From: Caldovatus aquaticus
Lineage (GTDB): Bacteria > Pseudomonadota > Alphaproteobacteria > Acetobacterales > Acetobacteraceae
Assembly (NCBI RefSeq): GCF_019458025.1
Contig: NZ_JAHZUY010000019.1
Coordinates: 1 to 51,682 of the forward strand
Direction of reading: 5' to 3'
Length of the DNA: 51,682 nt
The notes beneath the pieces are model-generated. The model did no database searches. It saw only the letters and a list, made by a program, of their open reading frames with translations, and was not told the origin of the DNA. The position numbers and the translations under genes are program-made. Shown one piece after another: positions 39,025 to 47,348 of this stretch; within the stretch, counting starts at the first letter, position 1; each line of letters starts with the position of its first letter.

Positions 39025-40672
39025 GGTAGAAGGTCAGGATCGTGCCGACGAGGATCAGGCAGGCGGGCCAGATCCAGCGCGCCGGACGGGCCAGCGCCTC
39101 CGGCCCGCGCAGTTCGGTCCAGCGGGCGCAGCCGCCGGCCACCGCGAGGACCGCGAGCGGGAGATGCGAGAGCTCGACCAGCAGCGCCTCCTTCCGGTCG
39201 GCGATGGCGTGGGAATGCGCGAGCAGCAGCACGCCGCCGGCGACCATGGCGAGCGGGAAGACAAAGCGCGCGCCCATGTTGCGGAGTCGTCCCAGGCGCA
39301 CCCCCCATTCCGAGAGCGCGAACGCCGCCACCAGCAGCCCTGCGAGCTTGTGCTGGACCACCTCGGGATCGCGCAGGGCGGTAATTAGGTCGATGGGGCC
39401 GAGGGGCCAGACCTCCGGGTCGGAACGAACCAGGATGAAGCCGGCGAGGCCGAGGAAGACGAGCGGCCAGTGTCGCGCGAGCGGGATGCGCCGGCTCGCG
39501 TCGAGCAGGGCGGCGAGGCCGACCAGCAGCACGAGAAGCCCGGACCAGTTGTGGTTGTATTCCGACCACGCGACGTTCTGCGCGTTGCGCGGCGGCGGCT
39601 CGCCCGCACCGGGCACGTAGCCGGCCGGCGCCCGGGCTGCCGGGGTCCGCCGCGCCTCCTCCTCGAGTCGCGCCTGCAGCGCGGAAATGGCAAGGGTGGC
39701 GTGGTCGGGGCCGACGAGGCGGGGCGCGCGGGGCGTGAAGCGCTCGACGATCTCGGCCAGGGTGAGGCGGTCCTCGCGCAGATCCACCGCCGGTGGCAGC
39801 GAGGTGATCGAGGCGGCGGCGGCGAAGACCGCGAGCCCGAGCGCGATCTCGCACTCGACGAAGCGCCGGACCAGCGGCAGCCGCCTGCCGGCGGCATCGT
39901 CCGCCCGGTGCAGCAGCAGGAAATTCGCGCCGCCGAGGGCGAGCAGGAGGGCGAGCATCGCCGCCTTGGTCATCGCCATCGCGCCGTAGGCGGTGCCGTA
40001 GAGCGCCTCCGGCTCGCCCAGGTAGCCGTCCCAGAACCCGACCACCCCGAGCAGGACCAGCCCCGCTCCGGCCGCCGCCTGGCGCGAGTAGGCGCGGCCG
40101 ACCTGCCGTGCGGGGGCGGGCTCCAGCCGGCGCAGGGCGTCGAGCAGCGGCGGCAGCCCGCCGAGCCAGAGCGCCGCGCCCGCCTGGTGCGCCAGGGTGG
40201 CGAGGAACAGCAGGCCGCGCCCCTCCGGCCGCGCGACGGCGTGGCTGCCGGCGGCCGCGGCGGCGAGCAGGGCGAGCGCCGCGGCGCCGAGCGCGGCGCG
40301 GCGCCAGCCCGGCGGCGCGGCACGCGGCGCCGCGAGCGCCGCCAGAACCAGGGCGGCGCCGAGCATGGCCCCGCTGGCCTGCACCGGCGCCGCCCCGAGC
40401 GAATCGCCCACCGGCCGTCCCAGCGTGCCGGCCAGGACCACGGCCTGGAGCGCCGCCGCGGCCAGGGTGACGACCAGCGTCGCGACCGCTCCGCGCAGGG
40501 TCCAGCGCCGGGCGAGGGCGAGCAGCAGCGCGCCCTCCGGCCGCGCGGCGCCGCGCGGCGCCGCGATCAGCGCCAGGACCGCCGCGCCGCCCGCCAGCGC
40601 CGCGCGCGCGGCGTCGCCGGCGGCGTCCAGCAGCACCGCGCCGAACCCGTAGATGTCGAGCAGATACTCCAC
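39014..40672 (-). CDS. copD: CopD-family copper resistance membrane protein
   Basis: 552-residue polytopic protein with about 14 hydrophobic helices. The first ~300 residues match the CopD domain (GSHAVARPEGRGLLFLATL, HQAGAALWLGGLPPLLDAL, AYSRQAAAGAGLVL, and FVECEIALGLAVFAAAASI). The second part contains a soluble loop and more helices, with WSEYNHNWSGLLVLLVGL and LAHSHAIADRKEALL, giving further histidines. CopD works with periplasmic CopC to take copper across the inner membrane. The start is GTG 40672, 15 bp after copC; the end overlaps hpnN. Confidence 0.88.
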   Translation of the reverse strand: MEYLLDIYGFGAVLLDAAGDAARAALAGGAAVLALIAAPRGAARPEGALLLALARRWTLRGAVATLVVTLAAAALQAVVLAGTLGRPVGDSLGAAPVQASGAMLGAALVLAALAAPRAAPPGWRRAALGAAALALLAAAAAGSHAVARPEGRGLLFLATLAHQAGAALWLGGLPPLLDALRRLEPAPARQVGRAYSRQAAAGAGLVLLGVVGFWDGYLGEPEALYGTAYGAMAMTKAAMLALLLALGGANFLLLHRADDAAGRRLPLVRRFVECEIALGLAVFAAAASITSLPPAVDLREDRLTLAEIVERFTPRAPRLVGPDHATLAISALQARLEEEARRTPAARAPAGYVPGAGEPPPRNAQNVAWSEYNHNWSGLLVLLVGLAALLDASRRIPLARHWPLVFLGLAGFILVRSDPEVWPLGPIDLITALRDPEVVQHKLAGLLVAAFALSEWGVRLGRLRNMGARFVFPLAMVAGGVLLLAHSHAIADRKEALLVELSHLPLAVLAVAGGCARWTELRGPEALARPARWIWPACLILVGTILTFYRES

Positions 40673-40687
40673 GGTGGCCGCGCCGCG

Positions 40688-41104
40688 TCAGGGCGCCGTG
40701 GGGGGGACCACGGTGAAGCGGATGTCGCCGCGGGTGATGTGGCCGTCGAGCGCCAGGACCTGCCAGCGCAGCCGCCAGGCGCCCGGCGTCAGCGGCGGGG
40801 TGCGCGCGGCGAGGACCACCGGCTCGGCCCCGGGCGGTGGCGCCGGCGCCAGCGGGACCTCGGCGCCGTCCGGGCCGATCGCCACCAGGCGGCAGCGGGC
40901 ATGGTCGATCCGGCTGTTGAAGCGCAGCCGGACGGTCGCCGGGCCGGGCGGAAGCCTCGAGTCCGGTGCCGGCTCGGAGGCGAGCACGACGGCATGGGCA
41001 TGGGCGCGGCGGCCCGCCGGCGGAAGCGCGAGCGCCGCGGCGAGGGCGGGCACGAGGCCGCGCCGCCGGCAGGGAAGGGGGCGCCGGGGCCGCGGCGAGG
41101 CCAC
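40688..41104 (-). CDS. copC: CopC-family periplasmic copper-binding protein
   Basis: 138-residue exported protein. A signal sequence (RRRGLVPALAAALALPPAG) leads to a mature N-terminus near HAHAVVLASEPAPDS, where the amino-terminal histidine is the Cu(II) site of the family. The beta-sandwich strands RLRFNSRID and WRLRWQVLALDGHITRG follow, the latter carrying the conserved D-G-H. No methionine-rich Cu(I) loop is present, which fits the short single-site CopC type. The start is GTG at 41104. It is the first gene of copC-copD-hpnN and diverges from ispH. Confidence 0.9.
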   Translation of the reverse strand: MASPRPRRPLPCRRRGLVPALAAALALPPAGRRAHAHAVVLASEPAPDSRLPPGPATVRLRFNSRIDHARCRLVAIGPDGAEVPLAPAPPPGAEPVVLAARTPPLTPGAWRLRWQVLALDGHITRGDIRFTVVPPTAP

Positions 41105-41235
41105 GATCCGGGGGGAATTCAGAGTCGACAGGTCAGGAAATCCTTTTCAAAGACGCATCCGGACCGGCATGTTCGCCTGGCCGGCGAGGGCCCGCCGCCC
41201 TGCCCCGTTACCACGGGGCGCCGGAGATGCGAATG

Positions 41236-41264
41236 TTGCGGATGCCGTGACGGGGCGATGGTAG
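41236..41264 (+). promoter_or_regulatory. Candidate promoter of ispH-hpnH
   Basis: TTGCGG (41236-41241), a 17-bp spacer, and TGGTAG (41259-41264) lie 46 nt before the ispH start, in the divergent region shared with copC. The -35 is close to the sigma-70 form; the -10 is poor. Confidence 0.3.
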
Positions 41265-41310
41265 AGACCGACCGGGGCGCGGCCTGCGGCGCCCGATGGG
41301 GGGGTGAGGC

Positions 41311-42267
41311 ATGCGGGTGATCCTGGCGCAGCCGCGCGGCTTCTGTGCCGGCGTCGTGCGGGCGATCGCGATCGTCGAGCGCGCCATCGAGAAATACGGG
41401 CCGGGCGTCCATGTGCGCCACGAGATCGTGCACAACCGGCGCGTGGTGGAGGAGCTGGAGCGCCGCGGCGCGATCTTCGTCGAGGAGCTCGACCAGGTGC
41501 CGCCCGGCGCGGTGACGGTGTTCAGCGCCCATGGCGTGGCGCGGCAGGTGGAGGCGGAGGCCAGGGCACGCGGCCTCGACGTGCTCGACGCCACCTGTCC
41601 GCTGGTCTCCAAGGTGCACAACGAGGGCCGCCGCTACGCGGCGCAGGGCCGGGCGGTGATCCTGATCGGCCATGCCGGCCATCCGGAGGTGATCGGCACG
41701 CTCGGCCAGATCGACGGCGAGGTGCATCTGGTGGCGGACGCGCAGGACGTGGAGCGGCTGCCGCTGCCGCGCTCGCGGCCCGTCGCCTACGTGACGCAGA
41801 CGACGCTCTCGGTGGACGACACGCGCGCCACCATCGAGGCGATCCGGGCGCGCTTCGACGACGTGGTGGGGCCCGACACGCGCGACATCTGCTACGCCAC
41901 CCAGAACCGCCAGCAGGCGGTGCGCGCACTGGCGCGCCAGTGCGACGTGCTGCTGGTGGTGGGGGCGGCCAACAGCTCCAACTCGAACCGGCTGCGCGAG
42001 ATCGGGGCGGAGCAGGGCGTGCCGTGCCACCTGATCCCGGACGCCTCGGCGCTGCGGCCGGAATGGGTCGCCGGCGCGCGCACCGTCGGCATCACCGCCG
42101 GCGCCTCCGCGCCCGAGAGCCTGGTGCAGGAGCTGGTCGAGGCGCTCGGCCGCATCGCCCCGGTCGAGGCGGTGAGCACGCTCGAGGGCGTGGTCGAGAA
42201 CGTGCACTTCCGCCTGCCGGCCGCGCTCGAGCCGCGCGCGGCGGAAGCCGCGGCGCCGGCGGAATAG
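41311..42267 (+). CDS. ispH: 4-hydroxy-3-methylbut-2-enyl diphosphate reductase
   Basis: Last step of the MEP pathway, giving IPP and DMAPP through a [4Fe-4S] cluster. The 318 residues contain the three cluster cysteines C12 ([11 protein letters not shown]), C96 (DATCPLV) and C194 ([10 protein letters not shown]), plus the substrate motifs [25 protein letters not shown] and NSSNSNRL. It lies 7 bp upstream of hpnH, so isoprenoid supply and hopanoid extension share a transcript. Confidence 0.97.
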   Translation: MRVILAQPRGFCAGVVRAIAIVERAIEKYGPGVHVRHEIVHNRRVVEELERRGAIFVEELDQVPPGAVTVFSAHGVARQVEAEARARGLDVLDATCPLVSKVHNEGRRYAAQGRAVILIGHAGHPEVIGTLGQIDGEVHLVADAQDVERLPLPRSRPVAYVTQTTLSVDDTRATIEAIRARFDDVVGPDTRDICYATQNRQQAVRALARQCDVLLVVGAANSSNSNRLREIGAEQGVPCHLIPDASALRPEWVAGARTVGITAGASAPESLVQELVEALGRIAPVEAVSTLEGVVENVHFRLPAALEPRAAEAAAPAE

Positions 42268-42274
42268 GCGCGCC

Positions 42275-43426
42275 ATGGGCATTCCCCTCGCGCAGCAGCT
42301 CCGCATCGGCGCCTACATCCTGCGCCAGCGCCTGAAGGGGCGGACGCGCTATCCGCTGGTGCTGATGCTGGAGCCGCTGTTCAGGTGCAACCTTGCCTGC
42401 GCCGGCTGCGGCAAGATCGACTATCCCGACCCGATCCTGGACCGCCGCCTCTCCTACGAGGAGTGCATGGAGGCGGTGGACGAGTGCGGCGCGCCGGTGG
42501 TGGCGATCGCCGGCGGCGAGCCGCTGCTGCACAAGGAGATGCCGCGCATCGTCGAGGGGTGCCTGGCGCGCGGCAAGGTGGTGATCCTCTGCACCAACGC
42601 GCTGCTGCTCGAGAAGCAGCTCGACAAGTTCAGGCCGCATCCGCGCCTCACCCTCGACATCCACCTCGACGGCGACCGCGAGCAGCACGACTGGGCGGTG
42701 AGCCGGAAGGGCGTCTACGACCGCGCGGTGAAGGCGCTGAAGGCGGCGCGCGAGAAGGGCTTCCGCGTCGCGATCAACTGCACGCTGTTCAACAACGCCG
42801 ACCCCGATCGCATGGCGCGCTTCTTCGACGACGTCACCGCGATGGGCGTGGACGCCATCATGGTCTCGCCGGGCTATGCCTACGAGCGCGCGCCGGACCA
42901 GGAGCACTTCCTCAACCGGCGCCGCACCAAGGAGCTGTTCCGGGCGATCTTCGCCCGCGGCAAGGGGCGCGGCTGGCGGTTCGGCAACTCGCCGCTGTTC
43001 CTCGACTTCCTCGCCGGCAACCAGAGCTACCGCTGCACGCCCTGGGGCAACCCGACGCGCAACGTCTTCGGCTGGCAGCGCCCCTGCTACCTGCTCGGCG
43101 AGGGCTACGCGAAGAGCTTCCGCGCGCTGATGGAGGAGACCGACTGGGACGCCTACGGCACCGGCAACTACGAGAAGTGCGCCGACTGCATGGTGCACTC
43201 CGGATACGAGGCGACGGCGGTGATGGACGCGGCGCGGCGGCCGTGGAAGGCGCTGTGGGCGGCGCTGCGGGGGCCGCGCACCGCGGGGCCGATGGCGCCC
43301 GAGATCCCGCTCGAGGGCCAGCGCCCGGCGCGCTACGTGTTCTCACGCCATGTCGAGCAGGCGCTCGCCGAGGAGGAGGAGCGGCAGAAGCGCGGGCGCG
43401 CGGCACCCCAGATCGCGGCCGAGTAG
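42275..43426 (+). CDS. hpnH: Hopanoid biosynthesis radical SAM protein HpnH
   Basis: Adds the adenosyl group to diploptene to give adenosylhopane, the first step to extended C35 hopanoids. The 383-residue protein has the radical SAM cluster motif CNLACAGC (C38, C42, C45), the glycine-rich IAGGEPLLH segment, and a C-terminal cysteine pair region (NYEKCADCMVHSG). The final 28 codons overlap antisense with hpnG. The ATG at 42275 begins the standard N-terminus (GIPLAQQLRIGAYILRQ). Confidence 0.96.
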   Translation: MGIPLAQQLRIGAYILRQRLKGRTRYPLVLMLEPLFRCNLACAGCGKIDYPDPILDRRLSYEECMEAVDECGAPVVAIAGGEPLLHKEMPRIVEGCLARGKVVILCTNALLLEKQLDKFRPHPRLTLDIHLDGDREQHDWAVSRKGVYDRAVKALKAAREKGFRVAINCTLFNNADPDRMARFFDDVTAMGVDAIMVSPGYAYERAPDQEHFLNRRRTKELFRAIFARGKGRGWRFGNSPLFLDFLAGNQSYRCTPWGNPTRNVFGWQRPCYLLGEGYAKSFRALMEETDWDAYGTGNYEKCADCMVHSGYEATAVMDAARRPWKALWAALRGPRTAGPMAPEIPLEGQRPARYVFSRHVEQALAEEEERQKRGRAAPQIAAE

Positions 43427-44059
43427 CGCGGCCGCGCGCGCGAGCGCGGCGAGCGCCGCCCGGCTGCGCCGGGCAAGGCGGAGCAGGTCCGCGAGGTCGC
43501 CGGGGCGGCGCGCGAGCGCGCACAGCACGCCGAGCGGGGCGGCGCGGCCGTCGGGGGCGACGCCGGCGAGGGCCGCGGGCGGGATGGGTTCCGCGGCGGT
43601 GTCGGCGACGGCGCGCAGCGCGGCGAAGGGAACGCCGCGCGCCGCGGCGAAGGCGGCAGCGGGCTCCGATTCGAGATCCACGGCGAGCGCGCCGGTCGCC
43701 GCACGCAGCGCGCGCTTGGCCTCCGGCGTGGCGGCGACCGCTCCGGCGCCGGCGAGCGGGCCGCGCCGCGCCCCGGTGACGGCGGCGAGCCGGGCGGACC
43801 AGGCGGGATCGGCCGGATGGACCGCGCCGCAGGCGCTGCGGATCTCGGTGGCGGCGAGCAGGGTGCCGGGACCCAGCGCCGGATCGAGGGCGCCGGCGAG
43901 GCCGAAGCTGAGCACCGCGCCGGCGCCGCCCCGGGCCGCGAGCAGCCGCGCCGCCCGGCGCGGATCGCCCCCGGTGCAGACCACCGCCACCCCCTCCGGC
44001 AGCAGCGCCGCCTCGCGCCGCAGGCCGACGACGACCAGGAGCGGCGCGGGCGGCGTCAC
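43343..44059 (-). CDS. hpnG: Hopanoid-associated phosphorylase/nucleosidase HpnG
   Basis: 238-residue PNP/UDP-family protein that releases adenine from adenosylhopane to give ribosylhopane. Visible are the strand LLVVVGLRREAALLP, the glycine-rich SFGLAGALDPAL, the family motif VDLESEPAAAFAAARGVPF and LRAVADTAAE. The GTG start overlaps the shc stop (GTGA). The last ~28 codons (LGCRAPALLPLLLLGERLLDMA) run antisense into hpnH and are probably not part of the conserved fold. Confidence 0.9.
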   Translation of the reverse strand: MTPPAPLLVVVGLRREAALLPEGVAVVCTGGDPRRAARLLAARGGAGAVLSFGLAGALDPALGPGTLLAATEIRSACGAVHPADPAWSARLAAVTGARRGPLAGAGAVAATPEAKRALRAATGALAVDLESEPAAAFAAARGVPFAALRAVADTAAEPIPPAALAGVAPDGRAAPLGVLCALARRPGDLADLLRLARRSRAALAALARAAALLGRDLGCRAPALLPLLLLGERLLDMA

Positions 44060-46053
44060 AGCCCGTGCGGCACCGCGCGCGAATTGCCGCGTCGCAGGCT
44101 GCGCAGCCGGGCCAGCGCCCAGAGCGGGAAGATCTGGGGGTAGCCGTGGTAGCGCAGATAGAACACGCGCGGGAAGCCGGTGCCGGTGTAGGCCTCCTCC
44201 GGCCAGGTCCCGTCCGGCCGCTGGGCGCGCAGCAGGAAGGCGGCGCCGCGCTCCACCGCCTCGTCCTGCACCGCGCCGGCCGCCATCAGCGCAAGCAGCG
44301 CCCAGGCGGTCTGCGAGGCGGTGCTCGGCGCCGCGCGCGGCCGCTCCGGGCCGAGCGCGTAGCTCGCCCCGTCCTCGCCCCAGCCGCCGTCGGGGTTCTG
44401 GTGCGCCTTCAGCCAGGCGACCGCGCGCCGCAGCGGCGGCGCCTCCGGCGGCACGCCGGCCGCGTTCAGCGCCGTCACCACCGACCAGGCGCCATAGACG
44501 TAGTTCACGCCCCAGCGGCCGTACCAGGAGCCGTCGGACTCCTGCTCGCCGAGCAGCCAGTCGCGCGCCCGCGCCAGCGCGGGGTCCTCCGGCCCGCGGC
44601 CGAGCTGGGCGAGCAGGGCGAGGCAGCGGCCGGTCACGTCCGCGGTCGGCGGGTCGAGCAGCGCGCCGTGGTCGGCGAAGGGGATGTTGTTGAGCGCGTG
44701 GTGCTCGTTGTCGGCGTCGAAGGCGCCCCAGCCGCCGCCGCGCGACTGCATGCCGCGCACCCATTCCTCGGCGCGCGCGATCGCGCGGTCCACCTCGGGG
44801 CCGCGCAGCAGGCCGGAGCGCCGCGCGCGGTCGAGCGCGAGCGCGACGGCGGCGGTGTCGTCCACGTCCGGATAGTGGGGGTTGGCGTACTGGAAGGCCC
44901 AGCCGCCCGGCCGCACGCCGGGGCGCTGCCAGGCCCAGTCGCCGGCCACGTCCAGGACCTGGCGCGGCAGCAGCCAGGAGAGGCCGGCGCGCGCGGCCTC
45001 CGCGGCGCGCGGCTCGCCGGTCTCGAGCAGCGCGTGGCAGGCGAGCGCGGTGTCCCACACCGGCGAGAGGCAGGGCTGGACGTAGATCTCGCCGTCGGCG
45101 CGCTCGGTCACCAGCTTCTCGATCGCGGCGCGGGCGGCGAGCAGGCGCGGATCGTCCGCCGTGGCGCCGAGGCAGCGGTACATCAGCAGCGCGTTGACCA
45201 TGGCGGGGAAGATGGCGCCGAGGCCGTCCTCGCCGTTCAGCCGCTCGGTGACGAAGCGCTCGGCGAGCGCCTCGGCGCGCCGGCGCGGCCCGGCGGGGAA
45301 CAGGCGCTGCGCCGGCTGCAGCACCCGGTCGAGGGCGCGGAACAGGCCGGCCCACGGCTCCCTCTCGTGCCCGCCGCCGGGCCAGCGGCGCACCTGCTCG
45401 GGCGGCACGAGGAACAGCTCGCGGACGCTCACGCCGCGCGGGTTGGCGGCGCGCGGGCGGTGCGCCATCACCACCAGGAGCGGCACCAGCACCGTGCGCG
45501 CCCAGTAGGAGATCTTCGCGATGTGGAACGGGAACCACCGCGGCAGCAGCATGATCTCCGGCGGCATCACCGGCACCGCGCGCCAGGGCACCTCGCCGAA
45601 CAGGGCGAGCGCGATGCGGGTGAAGACGTTGCAGCGCGCCGCGCCGCCGGCGGCGAGGATCGCCTCGCGGGCGCGGCGCATGTGCGGCGCCCCGGGGTCG
45701 TCGCCGATCAGCCTGAGGGCGAAGTAGGCCTTCACGCTGCAGGAGACGTCGAGCGCGCCGCCGTGGAACAGCGGCCAGCCGCCGTGCTCCGGCGACTGCA
45801 GGCGGCGGAGGTAGCGGGCGAAGCGGGCCTCGCGCTCGGGCGGGTCGGGCTCGCCGAGGAAGTGGCGCAGCAGCACGTATTCGGCCGGGATGGTGGCGTC
45901 GGCCTCGAGCTCGAAGGCCCAGTGCCCGTCCGGGCGCTGGGCCGCGAGCAGGGCGGCGGCGCCGCGCGCGATCGCCGCATCGAGCGGGTCGCGGCCGAGG
46001 AGGTCGGCCGGCGCGGCAGGCGCCGCCGAGGAAAGATCCTGGATCTTCGACAC
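44056..46053 (-). CDS. shc: Squalene-hopene cyclase (HpnF)
   Basis: Cyclises squalene to hopene and hopanol at the inner membrane. The 665-residue protein has the catalytic DVDDTA motif (D396, D398, D399), many QW repeats (for example QRPDGHWAFE, QNPDGGWGED, QESDGSWYGRWG, QRPDGTWPEEAYTGTGFP) and the C-terminal FYLRYHGYPQIFPLWAL. GTG 46053 is the best start (MSKIQDLS); a longer frame upstream is arginine-rich shadow. A 128-bp gap separates it from hpnB, where hpnCDE would normally lie. hpnG overlaps its stop. Confidence 0.97.
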   Translation of the reverse strand: MSKIQDLSSAAPAAPADLLGRDPLDAAIARGAAALLAAQRPDGHWAFELEADATIPAEYVLLRHFLGEPDPPEREARFARYLRRLQSPEHGGWPLFHGGALDVSCSVKAYFALRLIGDDPGAPHMRRAREAILAAGGAARCNVFTRIALALFGEVPWRAVPVMPPEIMLLPRWFPFHIAKISYWARTVLVPLLVVMAHRPRAANPRGVSVRELFLVPPEQVRRWPGGGHEREPWAGLFRALDRVLQPAQRLFPAGPRRRAEALAERFVTERLNGEDGLGAIFPAMVNALLMYRCLGATADDPRLLAARAAIEKLVTERADGEIYVQPCLSPVWDTALACHALLETGEPRAAEAARAGLSWLLPRQVLDVAGDWAWQRPGVRPGGWAFQYANPHYPDVDDTAAVALALDRARRSGLLRGPEVDRAIARAEEWVRGMQSRGGGWGAFDADNEHHALNNIPFADHGALLDPPTADVTGRCLALLAQLGRGPEDPALARARDWLLGEQESDGSWYGRWGVNYVYGAWSVVTALNAAGVPPEAPPLRRAVAWLKAHQNPDGGWGEDGASYALGPERPRAAPSTASQTAWALLALMAAGAVQDEAVERGAAFLLRAQRPDGTWPEEAYTGTGFPRVFYLRYHGYPQIFPLWALARLRSLRRGNSRAVPHGL

Positions 46054-46181
46054 GCTGGTCCGTCCCTGGGCCGGCCACCATAGCCCGGGGCGCGAGCGCG
46101 CCGGAAGGGACCGGGGGCGGGGAACGCCCAAGGGATGGCCGCCGCGGCTGCGGCGCGCGCCGCCGGACCGGCGCGACGGGA

Positions 46182-47348
46182 TCAGCCGTCGGCGGCGCGC
46201 GACGGATCCGCCCGCGGCCCCGGCTCGCCCTTCCACAGGCCGCCGCGCCCGCGCGCCTCCTGCCAGGCCGAGTCCAGGGTGAACAGCATGTAGGCCGCGG
46301 CGATGCCCGGCAGCGCCAGGCTCCAGGCCGGCGAGAGCCCGTAGAAGCGCGCGATCGGGACGAAGGCGCCGGCCATGGCGAGCCAGCCCGCCGCGCCGAG
46401 CGTGCGCGCCGCGCCGGCGCCCGAGAGGGCGAGCGCCGGCGGCGCCAGGAACACGAGCGCCAGCGCGAGCAGCATCCCTGCCAGCGCCAGCGGACGGTAG
46501 CCGAGCTGTGCATAGGCGGTGCGCGCGACCATGCGGCGGATGCCGCCCACGCCGGCATAGCCGCGCAGGCTCGCCACGCGGTCGGTGAGGCCGATCCAGA
46601 TCGGCCCCACCGCCTTCATCCGCCGGGCCAGCGCGCAGTCGTCGATGATCGCGCCGCGGATCGGCTCGAGGCCGCCGGCGCGCTCGAAGGCGGCGCGGCG
46701 CAGCAGCACGCAGCCGCCGGCGGCGGCGGCGGTGCGGGCGCGGGGGTCGTTAGCCCAGCGGAACGGATAGAGCATCTGGAAGAAGAACACGAAGGCCGGG
46801 ATCAGTGCCCGCTCGGCCGGGCTTTCGCACCGGAGCCGCGCCATCAGCGAGACCAGCACGGCGCCGCCCGCCTCCGCCCGCGCCACCAGGCGGCGCAGGC
46901 TGTCCGGCGCGTGACGGATGTCGGCGTCGGTGAAGAGCAGGTAGTCGGCGGGCGGCGCGCCGGCGAGGCGGGCCAGGCCCTGGCGCAGCGCCCAGAGCTT
47001 GCCGGTCCAGCCGGCGGGGCGCGCCGCGCCGCGGACGACCTCGAGCCGCGGGTCGCCGCCCGCGGCCGCGCGCGCGGCCGCGGCGGTGCCGTCGCGGCTG
47101 CGGTCGTCCACCACCACGATCCGCAGCGGTCCCGGATAGTCCTGCGCGAGAAGGCTCGCGACGGTGGCGCCGATCGTCTCCGCCTCGTCGCGCGCCGGGA
47201 CCACCACCGCCACCGCGGGCCACCTTCCGGCCGGCTCCGGCAGCGAGGCGGCGTCGCGGTCGGTGACGTCGCAGCGCCAGAAGCCGCCGCGGCCGAGGAG
47301 CAGCACCGCCCAGGCGAGGGCCGCCGCGAGCGCGACTGCGAGGCTCAT
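46182..47348 (-). CDS. hpnB: Hopanoid biosynthesis glycosyltransferase HpnB
   Basis: 388-residue GT2-type membrane glycosyltransferase linked to hopanoid head-group assembly. An N-terminal anchor (residues 2-20) is followed by the GT-A domain with VVVPARDEAETIG, VVDDRSRDGT, the metal motif FTDADIRH, GGCVLLRRAAFERAGG and IIDDCALARRM. Three or four C-terminal helices close the protein. Start ATG 47348 overlaps the hpnA stop (ATGA). Confidence 0.93.
   Translation of the reverse strand: MSLAVALAAALAWAVLLLGRGGFWRCDVTDRDAASLPEPAGRWPAVAVVVPARDEAETIGATVASLLAQDYPGPLRIVVVDDRSRDGTAAAARAAAGGDPRLEVVRGAARPAGWTGKLWALRQGLARLAGAPPADYLLFTDADIRHAPDSLRRLVARAEAGGAVLVSLMARLRCESPAERALIPAFVFFFQMLYPFRWANDPRARTAAAAGGCVLLRRAAFERAGGLEPIRGAIIDDCALARRMKAVGPIWIGLTDRVASLRGYAGVGGIRRMVARTAYAQLGYRPLALAGMLLALALVFLAPPALALSGAGAARTLGAAGWLAMAGAFVPIARFYGLSPAWSLALPGIAAAYMLFTLDSAWQEARGRGGLWKGEPGPRADPSRAADG

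Noticed and set aside
36517-39384. A 955-codon plus-strand frame opposite hpnN
   Set aside because: Composition is Arg/Gln/Glu/Gly shadow of the RND transporter; no start context and no family feature.
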